Part shown: positions 54,869-64,000 of the stretch, piece by piece
Numbering within the stretch: the first letter of the stretch is position 1
Layout: every line of letters begins with the position of its first letter
Origin: Modicisalibacter muralis
Lineage (GTDB): Bacteria > Pseudomonadota > Gammaproteobacteria > Pseudomonadales > Halomonadaceae
DNA length: 64,000 nucleotides
Assembly (NCBI RefSeq): GCF_900102945.1
Contig: NZ_FNGI01000003.1
Location: forward strand, 62,001 to 126,000
Reading direction: 5' to 3'
Translations under genes and position numbers: made by a program
Notes under the pieces: model-generated
Database searches by the model: none
Seen by the model: only the letters and a program-made list of their open reading frames with translations
Told to the model about the DNA's origin: nothing

Positions 54869-55750
54869 TCAGGCAGCGAACGCCGCCAGGCGTGGGTGAG
54901 TCCATACCGGCGCAAGGGCGGTACGCGGCGCCGGACTCATGCTACCCGGCGCCGACGGCCCACCGGGAAAGTGAAAATCGCTGCCCAGCGAGCCATACAG
55001 TTCGCGTTCCTGGAGCTGGCCCGCCAGATCGCGGGTGACATCGGCATTCTGGAAGCCGCTGACCAGCTCGGCGGCCTCGCCGCCGGCCGCGACGAAGGCG
55101 TCGAGCAACAGCCCGCGCTTGCGCCGGGTCAGCCCGTAACGCAGCGGATGCGCCAGCACGGCGACACCGCCGGCGTCGCGAATCCAGCCCACCGCCTCGC
55201 CGAGATACGGCCAGTGAGACTTGACGTCGCCACGCTTGCCGGCGCCGAGATGCTTCTTGAAGGCCGTCGCCATGTCCGGCACCAGCCCGGCGGCGACCAG
55301 CGCGCGGGCGAAATCGGGACGCCCCAGCGGGCGTTCGCTAGCGGCCTGTTCGCGCGCCTTGGCCAAGGCATCGTCGAGGCCGACCGCCTCGAGGCGCCGG
55401 GCGATCTCCTCGCCGCGCACCACGCGGGCCCGCGCCTGCGCGGCCAAGCCCTCGACCAGCTCGCCACGCACGCCATCGGGCAACAGCGCCACGACATGAA
55501 TCGTCACGCCCTGCCACTGCACCGAAAGCTCGGCGCCGGGCAATAGCCTGAGGCCTAACCGCTCGGCCTCGGCGGCGGCCTCGGCCACGCCGCCGATGGT
55601 GTCGTGATCGGTCAGGGCCATATGGGTCAGCCCGCGCGCATGGCACAGCGCCACCAGTTCGGTAGGCGATAGCGCACCGTCCGAGGCGGTGGAGTGCATA
55701 TGCAAATCGAGGCCGGATACACTATCGAGCGCGTCGGGAAGTAAGGTCAT
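54869..55750 (-). CDS. rnm: PHP-domain exoribonuclease/phosphoesterase Rnm-like
   Basis: A 293-residue PHP-domain protein. The start at 55750 gives MTLLPDALDSVSGLDLHMHST; upstream in-frame codons are non-coding. HMHSTASDGALSPTELV holds the first metal-ligand His pair. ALTDHDTIGGVAEA and GAELSVQWQGVTIHVVAL follow, and GSDFHFPGG is at the C-terminal end. E. coli Rnm (YciV, RNase AM) matures rRNA 5' ends. The yciO gene follows on the same strand at 27 bases, as in E. coli, supporting this call. Confidence 0.88.
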   Translation of the reverse strand: MTLLPDALDSVSGLDLHMHSTASDGALSPTELVALCHARGLTHMALTDHDTIGGVAEAAAEAERLGLRLLPGAELSVQWQGVTIHVVALLPDGVRGELVEGLAAQARARVVRGEEIARRLEAVGLDDALAKAREQAASERPLGRPDFARALVAAGLVPDMATAFKKHLGAGKRGDVKSHWPYLGEAVGWIRDAGGVAVLAHPLRYGLTRRKRGLLLDAFVAAGGEAAELVSGFQNADVTRDLAGQLQERELYGSLGSDFHFPGGPSAPGSMSPAPRTALAPVWTHPRLAAFAA

Positions 55751-55847
55751 TGATTGGCTGACGCCGTCGGGCGTCTTTGTCAGAATAGGCCCATTATGGT
55801 GCGCGCCCGACCTCGCCCGGTCAATGCCATCGCTACAGGACTCCGTC

Positions 55848-56390
55848 ATGAAGCTATTGCTGGACTTTCTACCCATCGCGATCTTTTTCGCCGTCTATCA
55901 TTTCAGCGGCGATATCGTGCTCGCCACGCTGGTGCTGATTCCCGCCACCCTGGCCCAGGTGGCCTTCCTGTGGTGGCGCCATCGCCGCGTCGAGAAGATG
56001 CACCTCGTCACCCTGGCCCTGCTGATCGTGCTCGGTGGCGCAACGGTGATCTTCAAGGACCCGGCGTTCATCCAATGGAAGCCGACCGTGGTCAACGCGC
56101 TGTTCGCCCTGGCCTTTCTGGTATCGCCGCTGTTCGGTGGCAAGACGCTGGTACAGCGCATGATGGAAAAGGCGGTCGCCCTGCCGACGCCGATCTGGAC
56201 GCGCTTGAACCTGGCCTGGGTGGTATTCTTCGTCATCATGGCGGTGCTCAACGTCTATGTGTTCAAGACCTTCGACGAAGCCACCTGGGTCAACTTCAAG
56301 CTGTTTGGCATGCTCGGGCTGACGCTGGTCTTCGTGCTGGCCCAGGGCGTCTATCTGAGCCGCCACATGACCGCGCAACCCGAGCGCTGA
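55848..56390 (+). CDS. yciB: Septation protein A family (YciB)
   Basis: A 180-residue inner-membrane protein with about five membrane segments. The start [20 protein letters not shown] is the YciB hallmark, as are [26 protein letters not shown] and [16 protein letters not shown]. YciB takes part in cell-envelope synthesis and septation. The start at 55848 follows AGGAC and fits the family. The YciI gene is 28 bases downstream. It is divergent from rnm. Confidence 0.93.
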   Translation: MKLLLDFLPIAIFFAVYHFSGDIVLATLVLIPATLAQVAFLWWRHRRVEKMHLVTLALLIVLGGATVIFKDPAFIQWKPTVVNALFALAFLVSPLFGGKTLVQRMMEKAVALPTPIWTRLNLAWVVFFVIMAVLNVYVFKTFDEATWVNFKLFGMLGLTLVFVLAQGVYLSRHMTAQPER

Positions 56391-56418
56391 TTTCGACTCT
56401 TTAAAGGAAAAAAACAAC

Positions 56419-56718
56419 ATGCTTTACGCCATCATCAGCGAAGATGTGCCCGACAGCCTCGAAAGGCGCATGGCCGCGCGCCCCGATCACCTCGCCCGGC
56501 TGGAAAAACTGCGCGACGAAGGCCGCATGGTACTGGCCGGCCCGCACCCGGCCATCGATACCGAGACACCCGGCGATGCCGGCTTCAGCGGCAGTCTGGT
56601 GGTCGCCGAGTTCGCTAGCCTGGATGCCGCCCAGGCGTGGGCCGATGCCGACCCTTACGTGATCGCCGGTGTCTACGCCAGGGTCGTGGTCAAGCCGTTC
56701 AAGAAGGTCCTGCCCTGA
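56419..56718 (+). CDS. yciI: YciI-family protein
   Basis: A 99-residue dimeric ferredoxin-like protein. [43 protein letters not shown] and [21 protein letters not shown] follow the YciI family. The His-Asp pair proposed as catalytic is probably PDHL (near 23) and ADADPY. AAAGGAAA precedes the ATG. It is next to yciB, as in many gammaproteobacteria. The reaction is unestablished. Confidence 0.9.
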   Translation: MLYAIISEDVPDSLERRMAARPDHLARLEKLRDEGRMVLAGPHPAIDTETPGDAGFSGSLVVAEFASLDAAQAWADADPYVIAGVYARVVVKPFKKVLP

Positions 56719-56768
56719 GCTCGAGCAAACGCGACTCGGCGACCGAGGGCCTGCCGCCGCTGGCGGCA

Positions 56769-58766
56769 ATGCAGTGCGCCACGCTGGACTGGCGCGAGGA
56801 CACCGCCGGTGAGGCGCCGCACTCGGCGGCCTTCGACGACGTCTACTTCTCGCGCCACGATGGCCGTGGCGAAACCGAGCACGTCTTCCTGCGCAACAAT
56901 CACCTGCCCGAGCGCTTCGCGGCCTGGCGGGCAACACGCCCCTTCGTGATTGGCGAAACCGGCTTCGGCACCGGCCTCAACCTGCTCTGCGCCTGGGCCT
57001 GTTTCGATACTCACGCACCACCCTCGGCGCGCCTGCATTTCGTTTCCACCGAGAAATACCCGCTGCGCCGTGACGATCTGATCCGCGCGCTGGCGGCCTG
57101 GCCCGACCTGGCGGCTCGCGCTCGACCGTTGATCGCGCAGTGGCCCGAGCCGGTCGCCGGCGTGCATCGCCTGACACTGGGCGAGCGAGTAACGCTGGAT
57201 CTGCATTACGGCGACAGCGCCGAGCGGCTTGCGCGGCTCGAAGGGCGTGTCGATGCCTGGTTCCTCGATGGTTTCGCGCCCGCCAAAAATCCCGAGATGT
57301 GGCAGGCCGCGCTGTTCGAGGCGATGGCCACGCGCAGCCGTCCCGGCGCGACGTTCGCCACCTTCACCTGCGCCGGCTTCGTCAAGCGTGGGCTCAAGGC
57401 GGCCGGCTTCAACTGGGAGAAGGTGCCGGGCATCGGGCGCAAGCGCGACATGCTGCGTGGTCGCATCGATACGCCGCTGCTGGACGCCTCGCGCCGGACT
57501 ACGCCCTGGTTCACGCCACCGCCAACCGCCCCGGCCCGGCATGTCGCGGTGATCGGCGCGGGACTGGCCGGCGCCAGTGTTGCCGAGGCACTGGCGCGAC
57601 GCGGCGTGGCGGTGACGCTGATCGACCGCCAAGCACCCGGCGCCGGCGCCTCGGGCAATCGCCAGGGGGCGCTCTACGTCAAACTGGCCGCCGAGACCAA
57701 CCGGCAAAGCCGCTGCTATCTCGCCGGGCTACTGTACACGCGGCGCTGGCTCGAGCGACTCGACCCCGAACGCACGCTGTGGAGCGACTGCGGCGTATTG
57801 CAACTGGCCATGAATGACAAGGAAGCGCGGCGCCAGGCGACGTTTCTCGCCAACCATGCACTACCCGGTAGTGTCGTCGAGGGGGTGTCCGCCGATCTCG
57901 CGAGCCAACGCGCCGGCGTGGCGCTCAGCCATGGCGGGCTGGATTATCCAGGCGCGGGTTGGGTACGCCCGGCGGCGCTGTGCCAGCGACTCGCCGAACG
58001 CCAGGGCATCGTTTTTCGCCACGCCGAGGTAACGGACCTGACACGCGCTGAACATGGCTGGACGCTACAACTGGCCGATGGTGAAGCGCTGAGCGTCGAT
58101 CAGGTGGTGATCGCCAGTGCCCATCGGGCGACGCGCTTCGCGCCACTGGCCTGGCTGCCCATCAAGCCGGTACGCGGGCAGGTCAGCGAGTTGCGCCTGC
58201 CGCCGGGAGCGCCCGAACTCAAGCGCGTCGTCTGTGCCGGTGGTTACGCCCCACCGGCGCTGGATGGCATTCAGTGCTTCGGCGCCACCTTCACGCCTGG
58301 CGACACCGCAACCGAGCCGCGCGCGACCGATCACGCGGCCAACCTGGCCGAATTCGAGAATCTGCTACCCGCTTACGTCGCGGCGCTGCGCGAGGCCGGC
58401 GTCGATCTTGAGCCGGTGCATCTGGGCGGACGCGTCGGCCTGCGTGCCACCAGCCCTGACAAGACGCCCTATGCCGGGCCGGTGCCGGACGCTGAACGCT
58501 GGCGCAGCGACTACGCGCCACTCGCCAAGGACGCCCGGCGCATTCCCCATGTACCGGGCCGTCATCATGCCGGGCTGTGGGTCAGCGCCGCGCATGGTTC
58601 ACGTGGGCTGGCCAGCGCCCCGCTGTGCGCCGAGGTCATCGCCTCGCGAATCTGCGACGAGCCGCTGCCGCTAGAGCGCGAGCTGATCGATCACCTGCAC
58701 CCCGGGCGGCGGCTGATCGTCGATCTGATTCGTGGAAAATCGCTGCCGGTAGCCCGAAAGCGCTAG
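56769..58766 (+). CDS. mnmC: Bifunctional tRNA mnm5s2U34 biosynthesis protein MnmC
   Basis: A 665-residue two-domain enzyme. The N-terminal MnmD methyltransferase has FDDVYFSRHDGRGETEHVFL and the SAM-site segment GETGFGTGLNLLCAW, then DGFAPAKNPEMW. The C-terminal FAD-dependent oxidoreductase starts with VAVIGAGLAGASVAEAL (about 258-274). Together they finish the wobble uridine modification of several tRNAs. The start is uncertain: an ATG at 56769 gives the E. coli length, but the open frame extends upstream to overlap yciI, and no strong ribosome binding site is seen. Confidence 0.93.
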   Translation: MQCATLDWREDTAGEAPHSAAFDDVYFSRHDGRGETEHVFLRNNHLPERFAAWRATRPFVIGETGFGTGLNLLCAWACFDTHAPPSARLHFVSTEKYPLRRDDLIRALAAWPDLAARARPLIAQWPEPVAGVHRLTLGERVTLDLHYGDSAERLARLEGRVDAWFLDGFAPAKNPEMWQAALFEAMATRSRPGATFATFTCAGFVKRGLKAAGFNWEKVPGIGRKRDMLRGRIDTPLLDASRRTTPWFTPPPTAPARHVAVIGAGLAGASVAEALARRGVAVTLIDRQAPGAGASGNRQGALYVKLAAETNRQSRCYLAGLLYTRRWLERLDPERTLWSDCGVLQLAMNDKEARRQATFLANHALPGSVVEGVSADLASQRAGVALSHGGLDYPGAGWVRPAALCQRLAERQGIVFRHAEVTDLTRAEHGWTLQLADGEALSVDQVVIASAHRATRFAPLAWLPIKPVRGQVSELRLPPGAPELKRVVCAGGYAPPALDGIQCFGATFTPGDTATEPRATDHAANLAEFENLLPAYVAALREAGVDLEPVHLGGRVGLRATSPDKTPYAGPVPDAERWRSDYAPLAKDARRIPHVPGRHHAGLWVSAAHGSRGLASAPLCAEVIASRICDEPLPLERELIDHLHPGRRLIVDLIRGKSLPVARKR

Positions 58767-58785
58767 CCACCGGCGTTGCGTGAGG

Positions 58786-59589
58786 CTACTGCATGAACCA
58801 GCCATGACTGACCACGATCGACTGTCCGGTCAGCGCATTGGAGGGGAAAGTGGCGAGATACAGCGCGGTTTCGGCAACGTCTTCCACGGTCGTGAACTCC
58901 TTGTCGACCGTTTCCGCCAGGAACACCTTCTCCACGACTTCCTCTTCACTCATGCCGTGCTCGCGGGCCTGGTCGGGAATCTGCTTTTCCACCAGCGGCG
59001 TCTTCACGTAGCCGGGGCAGATGGTATTGGCTCGAATGCCATATTCCGCGCCCTCCTTGGCCATGGTTCGACAGAGCCCCAGCAGGCCATGCTTGGCGGT
59101 GACATAGGGCGATTTCATGGCGGAGGCTTCATGGGAGTGGACCGAGCCCATGTAGATAAGACAGCCGCCGTCACCCTGGGTCATCATCTGGCGAAAGGCC
59201 GCCCGGGTGGCCAGAAAGCTGCCATCGAGCTGGATATCGGTGACTTTCTTCCAATTGTCATAGGACAGCTTGTGGATCGGCTCGACATGCTGGGAACCCG
59301 CATTGGCGATCATCACATCGAGCCGGCCGAAGGTGTCGATGGTTTTCCTGAAGGCGGCTTCTACCTGCGCTTCGTCGGTCACGTTGGCGCCAACCCCCAG
59401 GGCCGTGCCGCCCTGCTCATTGAGTTCCCGGGCGGTCGCTTCAGCGGCCTCCAGGTCCAGATCGAGAATCGCGACCTTGCCGCCCTGCCGGGCGAACAGG
59501 GTGGCGATTTGCTTACCGATACCGCTGGCGGCGCCGGTAATCAACGCCACCTTATCCTTGAGGCGATCCTGCGCAGGATGCTGTGACAT
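58786..59589 (-). CDS. 3-hydroxybutyrate dehydrogenase
   Basis: A 267-residue SDR enzyme oxidising 3-hydroxybutyrate to acetoacetate with NAD+. GAASGIGK is at about 19-26 and the acidic DLDLEAAE follows the second strand, fitting NAD. The active site is SVHSHEAS and YVTAKHG. ANTICPGYVKTPLVEKQI and SQHVEPIHKLSYDNW fit the HBDH branch. AGGAGAG precedes ATG 59589. The patatin gene lies just upstream on the same strand. This pair fits degradation of polyhydroxybutyrate, a storage polymer in halomonads. Confidence 0.9.
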   Translation of the reverse strand: MSQHPAQDRLKDKVALITGAASGIGKQIATLFARQGGKVAILDLDLEAAEATARELNEQGGTALGVGANVTDEAQVEAAFRKTIDTFGRLDVMIANAGSQHVEPIHKLSYDNWKKVTDIQLDGSFLATRAAFRQMMTQGDGGCLIYMGSVHSHEASAMKSPYVTAKHGLLGLCRTMAKEGAEYGIRANTICPGYVKTPLVEKQIPDQAREHGMSEEEVVEKVFLAETVDKEFTTVEDVAETALYLATFPSNALTGQSIVVSHGWFMQ

Positions 59590-59652
59590 GATGCTCTCCT
59601 TGTGTCCTTCATAGGGTGGCGGGTAGCTGCCCTTAGTAATGGGTGACGACAC

Positions 59653-60789
59653 TCAAGCTTCTTCCAGACGACCGTCCGACATGCTGCGATAACTGCAAAC
59701 ATTGGCGCCGATCTCATCGCTGACCGGGTCGCGCTGGCAGGGACATATTTCCAGCGCATTGCTCATGTCGCGATAGCCGGTACGCCAGCGCGCCATGATG
59801 GTGGAATAAGAAAAGTCGATATCCTTCTGGACGGTTTCGTTTTCCCGGGCCGGCGCCAGTAAGCGTACGATATTGACCGGTGCTCGGTGTCCCAGAGCCA
59901 GGATGGACTGAATCCGTGGGTCGCTCAGGGCCTCGGCCGGGAGATACCGGCCGAGCATTTCGATGGCTTCTCGTAGTTGATGGATCTCTCGAAGGAAATG
60001 CAGATTTTCACCGGCACGCGACGCGTACTGGATATCCTTCTCCCGGAGCATGACATCGGCAATCGTGCTGGGCATGGGCCCTTCGGGACTCCAGAGATCG
60101 ACCACATAGCAATTGATCGGCATATCGCTGCCGGGGCGTTCGTCCTGCAACACGTAATTCATTGGCGTATTGGAGAACACGCCGCCATCCCAATAGGCTT
60201 CGCCATCGATCCACACCGGCGGAAAAGCCGGCGGCAGTGCGCCACTGGCGAGAATGTGATCCGCTGTCAGGTGATCGCGATGGCTGTCGAAATAACGCAG
60301 TGTCCCGCGAGCGACATTGACGGCCCCCACGCTCAGACGCTTGCCGTCGTGAAAATCGCGCGTGCCAATCACGTCGAAATCCACCAATGTTTCCAAGGTA
60401 CGGCGCAAGGGTGAGGTGTCATAGAAGCTCGGGGGATCATTGCCGAGGTTCTGCCATAACGGAATGTTCCAAGGTAAGCGCGGGCTGAAAAAGTCCGGTA
60501 CGCCGTTGGTCAGCGCCAGCATCTTGGCCACCCCCGCCTCATACCCTTCCAGCACCGCACCGTAGCCATGAGACGGCTGGGCGATACGCGTCCAGAACTC
60601 TTGCAGTTTAGGGAGGGCGTCTTGCGGGCGATTTCCCGCGATCAAAGCACCGTTGATCGCGCCTACAGAGGTTCCCACTACCCAGTCGGGTTCGATATCG
60701 GCGCGCTGGAGCGCCTCGAAGACTCCGGCCTGATAGGCCCCTAGCGCGCCACCGCCCTGAAGCAGCAGGATATTCATCGGTCGTACCAT
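59653..60789 (-). CDS. Patatin-like phospholipase family protein (DUF3734-type)
   Basis: A 378-residue serine hydrolase. NILLLQGGGALGAYQAGVFEAL is the oxyanion glycine-rich motif and GTSVGAING gives the nucleophile elbow (39-43, Ser41). The catalytic Asp is in YWDGGVFSNTP. The start at 60789 follows GGGGGG; an ATG four codons later is also possible. A C-terminal extension of about 100 residues (DIQYASRAGENLHFL, then RAPVNIVRLLAPARENE) matches DUF3734. It is co-directional with the hydroxybutyrate dehydrogenase gene 63 bases downstream, so the substrate may be polyhydroxybutyrate or a lipid. Confidence 0.87.
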   Translation of the reverse strand: MVRPMNILLLQGGGALGAYQAGVFEALQRADIEPDWVVGTSVGAINGALIAGNRPQDALPKLQEFWTRIAQPSHGYGAVLEGYEAGVAKMLALTNGVPDFFSPRLPWNIPLWQNLGNDPPSFYDTSPLRRTLETLVDFDVIGTRDFHDGKRLSVGAVNVARGTLRYFDSHRDHLTADHILASGALPPAFPPVWIDGEAYWDGGVFSNTPMNYVLQDERPGSDMPINCYVVDLWSPEGPMPSTIADVMLREKDIQYASRAGENLHFLREIHQLREAIEMLGRYLPAEALSDPRIQSILALGHRAPVNIVRLLAPARENETVQKDIDFSYSTIMARWRTGYRDMSNALEICPCQRDPVSDEIGANVCSYRSMSDGRLEEA

Positions 60790-60976
60790 CAAGCCCCCCG
60801 CGCCCGCGTTGGCTTGCCACTCGAGCACGCTGACTTCTCGTACCCGTGGGCTATGTATCACCTCACTTTAGGAAATTCCCTGCTGCACCGCAACATTACT
60901 GCGTCGCAACTTTAATGCCGAGTCCTGCGTCAATAAGCATCATAGGGAGCCGTAGGAAGGTCGCCTCCTCTTATCA

Positions 60977-63390
<2,414 letters not shown>

Positions 63391-63414
63391 CTAGTTAGTC
63401 GCTTCTAGCCAAGC

Positions 63415-64000
63415 CTAGTTGGCCTGATAGCGGTGCAGCCGATTGAGGCGCTCGAACTCCTGGACCCGCTGACGGGCGAAACCGACGGTCTGCGCGGTCA
63501 TCACGCTGCGATTTTCATCCTTGAGCTCGCCGCCCATGTTGCGCACCAGCACCATCGCGGTTTCGACCATCGCCTCGAAGGCCGCCGCCGAATCCTGCGC
63601 GCCGGGCAACGGCATCAGGAAGGTCACGCCGGGCGTGGCGAAATCGTCCAGGGCTTCCAGATCGAAGGTGCCGGGCTTGACCACATCGACCATGGCGAAC
63701 TGCAGATCGCTCTCGGCGTCCTCCGTTTCGTAGCGCAGGAAGATGCCCATCTCGCTGTAGCGCAGACCGCAGGCCAGCATCAGGTTGAGCAGATCGGGGC
63801 CGGAGAAGCCCTCTTCGTTGCGCGCCATGACGCTGATGACGATGACTTCCTCGGCGTGGGCCAGCGTTTCGCGGGCGCGCTGGGCACTGACGTGATGACG
63901 GCGAGCCTTTTCCACCACCGGATGCGCCGTGACTTTGTAATCAGCCACATCGTCGTGCGTCGCCGGCAGCGGCCGCTCGTCGGCATGGCTGGCATCCGGC
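63415..64000 (-). CDS. zipA: Cell division protein ZipA, C-terminal part
   Basis: The gene runs off the right edge; the visible 194 codons are its linker and C-terminal domain. EEVIVISVMARNEEGFSGPDLLNLMLACGLRYSEMGIFLRYE and FEVMVETAMVLVRNMGG-like segments are those of the FtsZ-binding domain. Residues before VADYKVTAHP belong to the Pro/Ala-rich linker. ZipA tethers FtsZ to the membrane. It lies upstream of ligA as usual in gammaproteobacteria. Confidence 0.92.
   Translation of the reverse strand, partial: PDASHADERPLPATHDDVADYKVTAHPVVEKARRHHVSAQRARETLAHAEEVIVISVMARNEEGFSGPDLLNLMLACGLRYSEMGIFLRYETEDAESDLQFAMVDVVKPGTFDLEALDDFATPGVTFLMPLPGAQDSAAAFEAMVETAMVLVRNMGGELKDENRSVMTAQTVGFARQRVQEFERLNRLHRYQAN

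Overview
The window looks like chromosome of a gammaproteobacterium of the Halomonadaceae (Halomonas or a close relative). This is inferred from high GC, dense short-spaced genes, and gene orders such as zipA-ligA, guaB-guaA beside xseA, and glrK-qseG-glrR, together with protein sequences that read as Halomonas/Pseudomonas-like. No rRNA, tRNA, CRISPR array, transposase or prophage was recognised.

Layout. 1-3.4 kb: the N-terminus of an Lhr-type helicase, a cupin, and a three-gene taurine/nitrate-type ABC importer. 3.5-7 kb: an FtsH-like protease, a DUF3291 protein and a YebC/YeeN regulator. 7.5-11.2 kb: a tripartite TRAP transporter whose small permease carries an extra TM2-like domain. 11.2-15 kb: a sorbosone-dehydrogenase-like lipoprotein, small hypotheticals and a catalase. 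15.4-18.5 kb: a RhuM-Fic fusion with a near-perfect LexA box in front of it, rlmA and an AraC regulator. 18.6-31 kb: accessory metabolism and regulators (TTC38 protein, DUF2846 lipoprotein, YghU-like GST, MFS exporter, tautomerase, SDR, three LysR regulators, NmrA protein, MscS channel, RidA).

31.0-35.5 kb is the clearest accessory insertion. It is a single 1317-codon gene joining a STAND/NACHT-like P-loop ATPase to a C-terminal PD-(D/E)XK nuclease, and is a candidate one-gene anti-phage system. It is bordered by an orphan terminator and gene-like debris. 35.6-40.4 kb: guaB-guaA, with an 87-bp nested palindrome between them, and xseA, separated from guaB by a 7-bp tandem repeat. 40.4-42 kb: a CGNR regulator divergent from an alpha/beta hydrolase across a repeat-rich operator region.

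42-47.7 kb holds glrK-qseG-glrR and argA. The roughly 800 bases upstream of glrK contain no convincing protein gene. Instead there is a GG-N10-GC sigma-54 promoter, a chain of strong hairpins and a terminator. This is the position and promoter type of the E. coli sRNA GlmY, whose transcription GlrR activates, so an unannotated sigma-54-dependent regulatory RNA is proposed.

47.8-64 kb is core housekeeping: a PiT phosphate transporter with its DUF47 partner, a CYTH phosphatase, a Kv-type channel with a zinc ribbon, a secreted PHP metallohydrolase, yciO and rnm, yciB, yciI, mnmC, 3-hydroxybutyrate dehydrogenase with a patatin (probably polyhydroxybutyrate turnover), and yheU-ligA-zipA, the last running off the window.
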